Notes under the pieces: model-generated | The model's database searches: none | Told to the model about the DNA's origin: nothing | The model's input: the letters and a program-made list of their open reading frames with translations, nothing else | Assembly: GCA_022828425.1 (NCBI GenBank) | Contig: CP094685.1 | Span: 682,001 to 746,000 of the forward strand | Source: Candidatus Thiothrix sulfatifontis | GTDB lineage: Bacteria > Pseudomonadota > Gammaproteobacteria > Thiotrichales > Thiotrichaceae | Reading direction: 5' to 3' | Length of the DNA: 64,000 bases | Translations under genes and position numbers: made by a program | Shown: positions 9,505 to 17,944 of the stretch, one piece after another | How the letters are laid out: the number at the start of each line of letters is the position of its first letter | Numbering within the stretch: the stretch's first letter is position 1

Positions 9505-11106
9505 ATGGAAGAAAAAGAGTGGATTCAAAAAGAGCTTCGTCAAATATTAGCCAGTCGTTTATTAGAGAATAAAAAGCAAGCCTGTAATTTTTTAGCGTAT
9601 ACCGTTGCAGAGACCTTGGCCGGTCGTGGTGAAAAAATAACGCAGTACGGTATTGCGATCGAAGCGTTGGGTAAACCTGCGGATTTTTGCTCCACGGATA
9701 GCCCCGCTGTGCGGGTAGAGGCGGGTCGGGTACGCAAATTGTTGGAAGAGTATTACGCGGGCGAAGGCAGTCAGAGTAAGTACAGAATTATTTTACCTAG
9801 CGGCAGTTACCAGCCCAGTTTTGACAGTATTCAACCCCACGCACTGCCTGCGGCGCAACACTTCGCCCTTAAAAGCATTCAGTCGTTAGGGCCTAAGGTG
9901 CACATTAGCTATCCCGATACCGAGCTGATTCGTGATGATGCGCTGCGCGGCTTGGTGTACAACTTGCGTACTTTATTGCCGATGGTGTTGGGGAATTTCC
10001 GGGAAATCCGCATTGCCTTGGCGCGAGCCAGTCACCCTAAGGGGCACAAAGTGGATGAGCTGGACGCAGCATTGCGGCATTATCAGGCAGAATTCTTGCT
10101 GCAATGCACGGCGGATGTGGCGGAAACGGGTTTCACCCTCAAATTTGTCTTGTTTCACACCCTCACGCGCGAGCAGTTGTGGTCAGATAGCGTGCCCGTG
10201 CCACGCCATTACACGCAGGCTACCTTGGAGGCGGTGTTTGGTCAGTTGATACTCGAAACATTCAGCTTGCACCGAGGCACCGCGATGGCTTACTGGAGCC
10301 GCTATTGGAAAACCCAGGATGATATTCCCTGCCATTACCGGGTGCTGGTTGAGCATATCGCGGTTCTTCAGGACGAGGCGGGAGATGCAAATCTGCAAGC
10401 ATTTTCAGACGCTTGCGAAGACCGTACTCAGCGTTACCATGACGATGCCTTGGCGCATTTGCATTACGCGGTATGGTGTTTATACGCTTACATGCTACGC
10501 GCTGAGCCGATTGCCAGTTTAGAAATTATGTGGAACCGTCTGGCGCTGCGTGCGTTGGAACTCAACCCCGGCAATGCGTTGGCGCACAGCATTTTTGCCT
10601 TGGAATGTTTTCACCGTGGCGATCATGAAATGGGCAAATTGGAAATTGAAACCGCGCGTCAAATAAACCCGTTTGACCGCACTGGCGGGCATTTGCTGGC
10701 GGTAGGGCTGTGCGCCCTGCGGCATTGGGAGCTGGCGTTCACCTTGTTACGCGACGTGGCGGGGCTGGATTCGCGTTACCCTGATCCGTTGCGAGCGGTG
10801 CCGTGCTTATTTTATTTTCGCCAAGGCGAGTTTGCGAAAGCGGCGCGTTCTAGCGTTCAGTTTGCTGCGCTTGGTGGGTGGGAAACCTTCGGTGCCTTGG
10901 TTAATCATTGCCGGACGGATGATTGCAAAGGCTGCATTCAAACCTTGAGCCAAGCAGTGGATAAATTGCCTGCCAACCTTAGCCGCAACACGTTGCCTGC
11001 CAGTGATTTCTGGGAAAATATTCAACAAAATGCGCCAAAACCGGGAACAGCCAGCACGTTCGTGACAACCGCGACCGCGACGGATACCTTGACGGCTGCG
11101 GAATGA
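9505..11106 (+). CDS. Winged-helix-like and TPR-repeat regulator candidate
   Basis: About 533 residues. The N-terminal 100 (FLAYTVAETLAGRGEKITQY, then EALGKPADF, VRVEAGRVRKLLEEYY and YRIILPSGSYQPSF) match a domain found at the start of adenylate-cyclase-like and TolB-like regulators, thought to be a DNA-binding or signal-input module. A middle region resembles the alpha/beta domain of those proteins. The C-terminal half is helical and TPR-like (ALELNPGNALAHSIFALECF). No catalytic cyclase residues were seen. The ATG at 9505 is chosen because upstream in-frame codons give an unlikely N-terminus. It lies divergent to the pseudokinase gene, which may be its target. The function is an inference. 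Confidence 0.55.
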   Translation: MEEKEWIQKELRQILASRLLENKKQACNFLAYTVAETLAGRGEKITQYGIAIEALGKPADFCSTDSPAVRVEAGRVRKLLEEYYAGEGSQSKYRIILPSGSYQPSFDSIQPHALPAAQHFALKSIQSLGPKVHISYPDTELIRDDALRGLVYNLRTLLPMVLGNFREIRIALARASHPKGHKVDELDAALRHYQAEFLLQCTADVAETGFTLKFVLFHTLTREQLWSDSVPVPRHYTQATLEAVFGQLILETFSLHRGTAMAYWSRYWKTQDDIPCHYRVLVEHIAVLQDEAGDANLQAFSDACEDRTQRYHDDALAHLHYAVWCLYAYMLRAEPIASLEIMWNRLALRALELNPGNALAHSIFALECFHRGDHEMGKLEIETARQINPFDRTGGHLLAVGLCALRHWELAFTLLRDVAGLDSRYPDPLRAVPCLFYFRQGEFAKAARSSVQFAALGGWETFGALVNHCRTDDCKGCIQTLSQAVDKLPANLSRNTLPASDFWENIQQNAPKPGTASTFVTTATATDTLTAAE

Positions 11107-11186
11107 ACGCCTAAAGCGCATTCATGGCTAGATGACCGCGCCGCGTCTCCCGTATACTTTAAGACCCCCTGTTGTTGAGATGACGC

Positions 11187-12302
11187 ATGAAAGACGCAAT
11201 TATTGTCGGTGGTGGCATTTTAGGTATGTTGACAGCCCGTTTCTTGCACGAAGCGGGGATGAACGTCATGATCATCGACCAAGGCGAATTGGGCAAAGAA
11301 TCGACATGGGCGGGCGGTGGTATTTTGTCCCCGCTTTACCCGTGGCGCTACCCGGATGCTATTTCACGGCTAACCCAATACAGCCAGCAACATTACCCCG
11401 CTTTGTGTGACACCTTGACGGCCGCCACTGGGATTGATCCACAATGGATTCGTTCTGGCTTGCTGATGACGGATGCGCACGAATCTGCCCGCGCACAAGC
11501 TTGGGCGCAAACTTGGGGTTACGCGTTGCAGCCGCTAAACACTGCCGCTGACATGCACGCGTGCGAACCGCAATTGGCAGATGCTTTCCAGCAGGGTATG
11601 TTTATGCCCGCTATTGCACAAATGCGTAACCCTCGAATTGCTGATTCATTGCGCACCAGCCTGCGTTTGTTACCGATTGAAATTGCGGAACATTATCCTG
11701 TTACTGGGTTGGAAACGGCGAATGGGCGCGTGACCGGGGTGAAATTGGGCAGCGAAGTCTTCAAGGCGAATAATGTAATTCTCACCACGGGGGCGTGGAC
11801 GGGGCTGTTCCCGGAAATGCAGGCATTGCATGTGGATATACGCCCGGTACAAGGGCAAATGATTTTGTTCCGGGGGGCAAAAGGCTTGCTCAAGCGCATT
11901 GTGTTGCATGAAGGGCGTTACCTGATTCCGCGTCAAGATGGGCGTATTTTGTGCGGTTCCACTTTGGAAATGCGCGGTTTTGATAAGCAAACCACCGCCG
12001 AGGGTTTAAATGAATTGCGCGAAACGGCTTACGCAATCATGCCAGCGTTACGCGATTTGCCGATCAACAACCATTGGAGCGGTTTACGCCCCGGCTCACC
12101 GAATGGCGTTCCCTATATTGATGAGCACCCGGAAATTGCGGGCTTGTATGTGAATGCGGGGCATTACCGTTATGGGGTGACGATGGCGTTGGCATCGGTG
12201 CAATTGCTGACGGATGTGATGTTGGGGCGCACGCCGTGTCTTGATCCGACGCCTTACCGTTTGGATGCGGTGCGCGAACCGAGTAACGAATTTTTAAACT
12301 AA
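11187..12302 (+). CDS. thiO: FAD-dependent glycine oxidase ThiO-like
   Basis: A 371-residue flavoenzyme of the DAO family. The N-terminal dinucleotide fold (IIVGGGILGMLTARFL) binds FAD, followed by the typical GKESTWAGGGILSP segment of ThiO proteins. The C-terminal part has WSGLRPGSPNGVPYI and GHYRYGVTMA, which close the active site. ThiO oxidises glycine to dehydroglycine for the thiazole ring of thiamine. No other thiamine gene is adjacent, so an amine or D-amino-acid oxidase role is the alternative. A hairpin shared with the convergent exporter gene follows the stop. Confidence 0.8.
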   Translation: MKDAIIVGGGILGMLTARFLHEAGMNVMIIDQGELGKESTWAGGGILSPLYPWRYPDAISRLTQYSQQHYPALCDTLTAATGIDPQWIRSGLLMTDAHESARAQAWAQTWGYALQPLNTAADMHACEPQLADAFQQGMFMPAIAQMRNPRIADSLRTSLRLLPIEIAEHYPVTGLETANGRVTGVKLGSEVFKANNVILTTGAWTGLFPEMQALHVDIRPVQGQMILFRGAKGLLKRIVLHEGRYLIPRQDGRILCGSTLEMRGFDKQTTAEGLNELRETAYAIMPALRDLPINNHWSGLRPGSPNGVPYIDEHPEIAGLYVNAGHYRYGVTMALASVQLLTDVMLGRTPCLDPTPYRLDAVREPSNEFLN

Positions 12303-12310
12303 TGCTCTTT

Positions 12311-12340
12311 GGTAGAGACGCAAAATGTTGCGTCTCTACC
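12311..12340. repeat. Perfect palindromic hairpin (REP/terminator-like)
   Basis: GGTAGAGACGCAA and TTGCGTCTCTACC form a perfect 13-bp stem around the loop AATG. It sits in the 45-base gap between two convergent genes. It lacks a T-run, so it may be a member of a dispersed palindromic repeat family as well as a bidirectional transcription block. Only one copy was noticed in this window. Confidence 0.7.
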
Positions 12341-12347
12341 GTGTTGG

Positions 12348-13244
12348 TTACGCCCGCACAACTGGCGGTACGCGCCGCACCAGCCACACGCCCAGCATCG
12401 TCAACGCCATGCCAAAGCCTTGCAACAAAGTCAGGCGTTCATCAAACAGCAACCACGCAATCAACGTCGTTACCGCCGGTGTCAGGTAAAACAAGCTGGT
12501 CACATTGGTCGCGCCTTGATGCCGAATCAACAGGTTAAGCAAGCTGATTGCACCCAAAGACAGCACGATTACCAACCATCCCAACGCAAAAATGAAATCG
12601 CCCGTCCACGCAATCCGCCATTCACCGTGCACGGGTACAAGCAAAGCCGTTGCGAGTAATGACGGGACAAACTGCACCACCGACCCCGTGCGCAAATCGA
12701 AATGCGAGCAAAAGCGCTTTTGGTACAACGTCCCAAAGGTAATGCCGAGCAACGCGCACAATGCCGGAATGACCGCTTCCCAGCCAAAACTATGCGCAGC
12801 CCCCGCACTGGCTTTTTCCGCCAGCACCAGAATCACACCCAGCAAACCCGTCGCAATCCCCACCCACTGATAGCGCCGCACCGTTTCGCCCAGCAAAATC
12901 CCCGCAAACAGCGCCGTGAGCAAGGGCTGCAAACCCACAATCAAACTGGTTAAGCCAGCGGGCAAACCGTGACTAATCGCCACAAATACCCCGCCCAGAT
13001 ACGTTGCCTGCAACAGCAAACCCGCCACCATCAAATGGAATAATTGCTTCGGATTGGTTTCCCAAACAGCTTTACCCGCCCACGCCAATACGGAGAGGGC
13101 GGCAATCACCAACACATAACGTGCTGTCAGAAACGCCAGCGGATCGGCATACGGCAGGCCGTATTTTGCGCCGATAAAGCCGGTACTCCACAGCAACACA
13201 AACAGCGCTGGAAACGCGCCCAGCAAACGCGGTGGCAGTACCAT
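12348..13244 (-). CDS. EamA/DMT-family exporter
   Basis: A 298-residue membrane protein with ten predicted helices arranged as two EamA repeats, the layout of the drug/metabolite transporter superfamily (RhaT/YdcZ type). The N-terminal FVLLWSTGFIGAKYGLPYADP is typical. Such proteins export amino acids, purines or other small molecules, and the substrate cannot be read from sequence. The gene begins 12 bases after the glyS stop on the same strand, so it is probably the last gene of the glyQ-glyS operon. Confidence 0.85.
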   Translation of the reverse strand: MVLPPRLLGAFPALFVLLWSTGFIGAKYGLPYADPLAFLTARYVLVIAALSVLAWAGKAVWETNPKQLFHLMVAGLLLQATYLGGVFVAISHGLPAGLTSLIVGLQPLLTALFAGILLGETVRRYQWVGIATGLLGVILVLAEKASAGAAHSFGWEAVIPALCALLGITFGTLYQKRFCSHFDLRTGSVVQFVPSLLATALLVPVHGEWRIAWTGDFIFALGWLVIVLSLGAISLLNLLIRHQGATNVTSLFYLTPAVTTLIAWLLFDERLTLLQGFGMALTMLGVWLVRRVPPVVRA

Positions 13245-13256
13245 GCGATTCCTGAT

Positions 13257-15317
13257 TTAGAGTACGGACAAATCAGCAACGCGCAGGAACAAGCCACGCA
13301 AGCGATTCAGCAACGCCAGCCGATTGTTTTTCAAGTCCACATCGTCCGCCATCACCATGACATCATCGAAGAACTTGTCCACGGGTTCGCGCAATTCCGC
13401 CAATGACAGCAACGCGGCTTCGTATTGACCCGCCGCAAACAATGGCACAACCTTGTTTTCCTGATACTGCACCGAACTGGCAAGCGCTTGTTCCGCCTCA
13501 AGCTGCAACAAGGTCGGGTTTACGCTGTCCGGCAAACTGCCCTCGACCTTTTTCAAGATATTGCCAATACGCTTGTTGGCAGCCGCAAGGCTCTCAGCAG
13601 CGGTCAATTGGCGGAAAGCAGCAACCGCTTTGACGCGGCGATCAAAATCCAACGGCTGGGTGGGCTTGAGGGACGCAACCGCTTCCACCAATTCCGCGCC
13701 AATGCTCTGTTCCTGATAGTAAGCGCGCAAGCGTTCGAGGATGTAATCCAAGGCTTCTTGCGTATCCGGTTTGCTACCAAGATGTGGGGCTAAACCGTCA
13801 GCAGCTTTATCCAGCAAATCAGCTAAATCCAGCGGCAATTGCAACTCGATCAAGATACGCAACACACCTAACGCCGCACGGCGCAATCCGAACGGGTCTT
13901 TTGCGCCCGTCGGTTTTTGCCCGATGCCGAAAATGCCGGTGAGGGTATCCAGCCGCTCCGCCAGCGCCAAAATGCGTCCGGTAGCCGTGGAAGGCAGCTC
14001 ATCACCCGCAAAGCGCGGCATGTATTGCTCTTCCATCGCGCTGGCAACTTCAGCGGCTTCGCCATCGTGGTTGGCGTAATAACGCCCCATCGTGCCTTGC
14101 AGTTCGGTGAATTCAAACACCATGCTGGTCACGAGGTCACACTTGCCGAGTTGTGCTGCGCGGATGGCTAAGGCTTCATCGCCGCCCATGCGTTTGGCAA
14201 TATCCGCCGCCAACAGCGCAACGCGCTCGGACTTGTCGTACAGCGTGCCGAGTTTTTGCTGGAACACCATTTTCTTAAGTTGTTCGCGGCGGCTTTCCAG
14301 CGAGGTCTTTTTGTCTTGCGTCCAGAAGAATTCGGCATCGCTGAAACGCGGGCGGATGACGCGCTCGTTGCCGGTGGAAATTTGCGTCACATCGCGGCTT
14401 TCGATATTGGCGACGGTGATGAAGTTCGGCATCAGTTTGCCCGCCGCATCCACCAGCGCGAAATATTTCTGGTTGTCCTGCATGGTGGAAATCAAGGCTT
14501 CCTGTGGCACGTCGAGGAAACGTTCCTCAAAACGCCCCGCCACGGGGACAGGCCATTCGACCAAGCCGGTGACTTCATCCAGCAGCTCTTCCGGCATGAT
14601 GGCAGTGCCGCCAAGTTCAGCAGCAAGCGCTTCGACTTTAGTCTTGATCATGTCACGCCGCGCTTCAAAGCGGGCGACCACATACGCATCACCCAATTGC
14701 ACGGCGTAATCGGCAGGCGTGGTAATCGCGATAGGAGCAGGCGCGTGGAAACGGTGTCCACGGGTTTCGCGCCCGGTTTTGATACTGAGCATTTCAGCAT
14801 CAATCACCGCATCGTCTGCCAGCATCACGATCCAATGAATCGGGCGCACGAATTCAGCCGTGCCGCTGCCCCAGCGCATCCGCTTCGGGATGGGCAATGC
14901 CGCGAGGGATTTTTCGACAATCGCAGGGAATAACGCGGTAGTTTGCAGCCCGACTTGCTGCTGGCGGAAGATCAGCCAGCCGCCTTTGTCGGTATCACTC
15001 TGTTGCAAGTCCGCGAACGCCACGCCGCACGACCGCGCAAACCCTTCCGCCGCTTTGCTGGGGTTGCCTTCCTTATCGAACGCGGCTGCCAATGCGGGGC
15101 CTTTGCGCTCGATAATTTGATCGGCTTGTTGCTGCGGCACGCCTTTCAACCACACCGCCAGACGGCGCGGCGCGGCGTAAGGGTAGACTTCTGCTGCGAC
15201 CAGACCGGCATCTGCCAGACCTGCGACAATGCCCGCTGTGAACGCATCCGAGAGTTTTTTCAGGGCTTTGGGTGGCAACTCTTCCGTGCCAATTTCCACC
15301 AATAAATCGTGTAACAT
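13257..15317 (-). CDS. glyS: Glycyl-tRNA synthetase beta subunit
   Basis: The 686-residue beta subunit of the alpha2-beta2 glycyl-tRNA synthetase, which attaches glycine to tRNA-Gly. The N-terminus (LLVEIGTEELPPKAL) is the family signature. The HD-like middle domain and the C-terminal anticodon-binding region (VDKFFDDVMVMADD) are present, and the length is normal. Its ATG overlaps the glyQ stop as TAATG, so translation is coupled and gives equal amounts of subunits. Confidence 0.97.
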   Translation of the reverse strand: MLHDLLVEIGTEELPPKALKKLSDAFTAGIVAGLADAGLVAAEVYPYAAPRRLAVWLKGVPQQQADQIIERKGPALAAAFDKEGNPSKAAEGFARSCGVAFADLQQSDTDKGGWLIFRQQQVGLQTTALFPAIVEKSLAALPIPKRMRWGSGTAEFVRPIHWIVMLADDAVIDAEMLSIKTGRETRGHRFHAPAPIAITTPADYAVQLGDAYVVARFEARRDMIKTKVEALAAELGGTAIMPEELLDEVTGLVEWPVPVAGRFEERFLDVPQEALISTMQDNQKYFALVDAAGKLMPNFITVANIESRDVTQISTGNERVIRPRFSDAEFFWTQDKKTSLESRREQLKKMVFQQKLGTLYDKSERVALLAADIAKRMGGDEALAIRAAQLGKCDLVTSMVFEFTELQGTMGRYYANHDGEAAEVASAMEEQYMPRFAGDELPSTATGRILALAERLDTLTGIFGIGQKPTGAKDPFGLRRAALGVLRILIELQLPLDLADLLDKAADGLAPHLGSKPDTQEALDYILERLRAYYQEQSIGAELVEAVASLKPTQPLDFDRRVKAVAAFRQLTAAESLAAANKRIGNILKKVEGSLPDSVNPTLLQLEAEQALASSVQYQENKVVPLFAAGQYEAALLSLAELREPVDKFFDDVMVMADDVDLKNNRLALLNRLRGLFLRVADLSVL

Positions 15318-16225
15318 TATTTTTCTCCTGCGGACAGCATCGGGAAGCCTAAGGCTTCACGGACGTTGTAATAGGCTTCGGCAATCGCCCGCGACAAGGT
15401 ACGCACCCGCAAAATGAAACGCTGGCGTTCGGTCACGGAAATGGCTTTTCGCGCATCCAGCAAATTGAAGGTGTGCGAGGCTTTGAGCATTTGTTCGTAA
15501 GCAGGCAACGGCAACCCGGCTTCGATCAGGCGCTGGCTTTCGCGTTCGCACACATCAAAGGTGTGGAATAGCTCTTCAACATTGGCGTGTTCAAAGTTGT
15601 AGGTGGATTGTTCGACTTCGTTCTGGTGGTAAACGTTGCCGTAGGTGACAACCCCTTGTGGGCCTTTTGTCCACACCAGATCGTAGACGCTTTGCACGTT
15701 CTGCATGTACATGGCGAGGCGTTCCAGACCGTAGGTGATCTCGCCGCTGACGGGCTTGCAATCCAAGCCGCCGACTTGCTGGAAGTAGGTGAACTGGGTG
15801 ACTTCCATGCCGTTCAGCCACACTTCCCAACCCAAGCCCCATGCGCCCAGCGTGGGCGATTCCCAGTTGTCTTCGACGAAGCGGATGTCATGCACCAGCG
15901 GGTCGAAACCGAGCATTTGCAGCGAACCGAGGTAGAGTTCCTGAATATTGTCGGGCGACGGCTTCAGCAAGACCTGAAACTGGTAATAGTGTTGCAGACG
16001 GTTGGGGTTTTCGCCGTAACGTCCATCCGTGGGGCGGCGTGACGGTTGCACGTATGCTGCCCGCCACGGCTCAGGGCCGATGGAACGCAGGAAGGTCGCG
16101 GGGTGGAACGTTCCCGCGCCCATTTCCATGTCATACGGTTGCATGATGACGCAGCCCTGTTGCGCCCAGTAATCTTGCAGAGCCAGAATCAGCCCTTGAA
16201 AGGTGGAAAGGTCATAGTTAGCCAT
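15317..16225 (-). CDS. glyQ: Glycyl-tRNA synthetase alpha subunit
   Basis: The 302-residue catalytic alpha subunit that forms glycyl-adenylate. The family signature [17 protein letters not shown] and the class II motif region [20 protein letters not shown] are intact. It is the first gene of a glyQ-glyS-exporter operon. A possible -10 hexamer (TATACT on the minus strand) lies about 35 bases upstream of the start. A short C-terminus of usual length ends at the TAATG overlap with glyS. Confidence 0.97.
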   Translation of the reverse strand: MANYDLSTFQGLILALQDYWAQQGCVIMQPYDMEMGAGTFHPATFLRSIGPEPWRAAYVQPSRRPTDGRYGENPNRLQHYYQFQVLLKPSPDNIQELYLGSLQMLGFDPLVHDIRFVEDNWESPTLGAWGLGWEVWLNGMEVTQFTYFQQVGGLDCKPVSGEITYGLERLAMYMQNVQSVYDLVWTKGPQGVVTYGNVYHQNEVEQSTYNFEHANVEELFHTFDVCERESQRLIEAGLPLPAYEQMLKASHTFNLLDARKAISVTERQRFILRVRTLSRAIAEAYYNVREALGFPMLSAGEK

Positions 16226-16339
16226 AACTTGCTTGCTTTACGTTTATGCCTGAAAGGGGGCAAGTATACTGCAAGCTGCTGCTGCATTCAGCACTCTAAC
16301 CGAATGTGCGGTAGGAAATTGGGGGTTTATGGCGAATTG

Positions 16340-17146
16340 TTAGCGCCCCAAAATCCGCGCCAACACATACCCATCCCGCACGCTCAAAAAGTGCGAACGT
16401 GGTACTGTCCAAAATTCAGACTGACCACGCAGTGCAAACACATTGTTCATGTTTTGGCTGTACGTTGGCACCACAAAATCAAAGCGATCAGGGCGCATCT
16501 GATTATCCCGCACCACTGAGACATAACGGATGGACGGGTGCGGCTGGTGATTCAGCCAGTACAAAAACCGCCCCGGTTGTTCACCGCGCAGGTCATCGTA
16601 CAAATCATCCGGCTGACCGCTCCAGTGATCAAAGCCCATCATGTCCGCGAAAAAGCCCATTGGGGTGTCGGTTGCCAAACTCGCCAAATCCGCGCTGGGG
16701 GTGCCCACGTGCGGGGTTGCTACCGTTACCAGAGTTTCCACGGGGACACTGTTGGCGCTGACCAGCCAAGCGCGTGACACCAAGCCGCCAGCGGAATGCC
16801 CGACCAACGTCAGCGGTTCTTGGCGTTGGGTGTGAATGTGTTGCAGGTAGGCGTTGAGCCAATACGTTTGCAGCATAATCGGGGCGCGGGAGGGCAATTC
16901 CACGGTGTAGAACATGCGTTCTGGTTTAACCGCCGGGTTGCTGAGGCTGTAAGCGCCTTGCGGGGTCATCACCACGTTGCCGCCGTCGACCCAGCCGTAT
17001 TGTTGCAATACGGGAGTCACGCCTTGTTCACGCCAGTCCATGCCGGTGCTTTGGAAACCGTGTACGAGCACCACGGTTTGCGCCCATAATGCGCTAGGGA
17101 ATAACAATAAGCTTGCAGCCATTACTATTAAACGCTGGATTTTCAT
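16340..17146 (-). CDS. Secreted alpha/beta-hydrolase, lipase-like
   Basis: A 268-residue protein with a signal peptide (MKIQRLIVMAASLLLFPSA, cleavage near residue 22). The fold of a serine lipase/esterase is visible: an oxyanion-hole strand VVLVHGFQSTGMDW, the nucleophile elbow LVGHSAGGLVSRAW and a final histidine near RSHFLSVRDGY. It probably hydrolyses lipid or other esters in the periplasm or outside. The start at 17146 follows GGAGG at good spacing. A longer reading with 15 extra residues hides the signal peptide. It is divergent from a HAD phosphatase gene. Confidence 0.8.
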   Translation of the reverse strand: MKIQRLIVMAASLLLFPSALWAQTVVLVHGFQSTGMDWREQGVTPVLQQYGWVDGGNVVMTPQGAYSLSNPAVKPERMFYTVELPSRAPIMLQTYWLNAYLQHIHTQRQEPLTLVGHSAGGLVSRAWLVSANSVPVETLVTVATPHVGTPSADLASLATDTPMGFFADMMGFDHWSGQPDDLYDDLRGEQPGRFLYWLNHQPHPSIRYVSVVRDNQMRPDRFDFVVPTYSQNMNNVFALRGQSEFWTVPRSHFLSVRDGYVLARILGR

Positions 17147-17224
17147 GTAACCTCCACTGATTATCACGGTGTTAGCGGATGCTAAGAGCACCGATAAATT
17201 CTAACCTAAATCTTGAGTTGCCTC

Positions 17225-17908
17225 ATGACTATACGTTGCATTGTTTTTGATCTTGATGACACCTTGTGGCCGGTAAAGCCGGTGATTCAACGCGCGGAAC
17301 AACACTTTTATGCGTGGTTGCAGCAACACTGCCCGCGCATTACCGCACAGTATGCGCCATTGGAGCTGATCCAGCACCGCATGAACTACATGCAGCAATA
17401 CCCTGAGTTGCACTATAATCTTACCGTGCTACGCAAAAACTGGTTGGCAACCTTGGCGCAAGCACACGCTTACCCTGATACTTTGGTAGACGCTGGGTTT
17501 GATGTTTTTTGGCTGGCACGCAATCAAGTGACCTTCTATGAGGGGGCGTTGGCGACGCTGGAGTCACTGTCGGCACGTTTTTTGCTCGGTGTTATCAGCA
17601 ACGGCAATGCCAATGTGCACCACATCGGCATTGGGCATTTGTTTCAATTTGCGCACAGTTCGGCGGAGGCCGGGGTCGCGAAACCACACCCGGCTATTTT
17701 TCATCAAGCATTGGCGCGTGTGGGTATCGCTCCGCAACAAGCGGTTTACGTGGGCGATGACCCGGTACGGGATATTCAGGGCGCGGCGAGTGCTGGCTTG
17801 CGCACGGTTTGGTTTAACCCTGAACATCAAGCATGGCCGGGCGGAATAGCACCGGATGCGACCATTCACCACCTCGCACAATTGGAGGCGGTCATTACCA
17901 CACTATAA
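17225..17908 (+). CDS. HAD-family phosphatase (YigB-like)
   Basis: A soluble phosphatase of about 227 residues. HAD motif I is CIVFDLDDTLWP with the nucleophile Asp and acid/base Asp. Motif II lies at LLGVISNGN, motif III at VAKPHPAIF, and motif IV is VYVGDDPVRDI. The cap domain is helical and of C1 type. Related enzymes include YigB, which dephosphorylates a riboflavin intermediate, but the family is promiscuous. The ATG at 17225 is chosen over an upstream in-frame one because the product then starts just before the motif I strand. relA follows 36 bases later on the same strand. Confidence 0.85.
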   Translation: MTIRCIVFDLDDTLWPVKPVIQRAEQHFYAWLQQHCPRITAQYAPLELIQHRMNYMQQYPELHYNLTVLRKNWLATLAQAHAYPDTLVDAGFDVFWLARNQVTFYEGALATLESLSARFLLGVISNGNANVHHIGIGHLFQFAHSSAEAGVAKPHPAIFHQALARVGIAPQQAVYVGDDPVRDIQGAASAGLRTVWFNPEHQAWPGGIAPDATIHHLAQLEAVITTL

Positions 17909-17944
17909 ATAACAATTATTTGCTAGAGAGGAAGCTTTGCTGAC

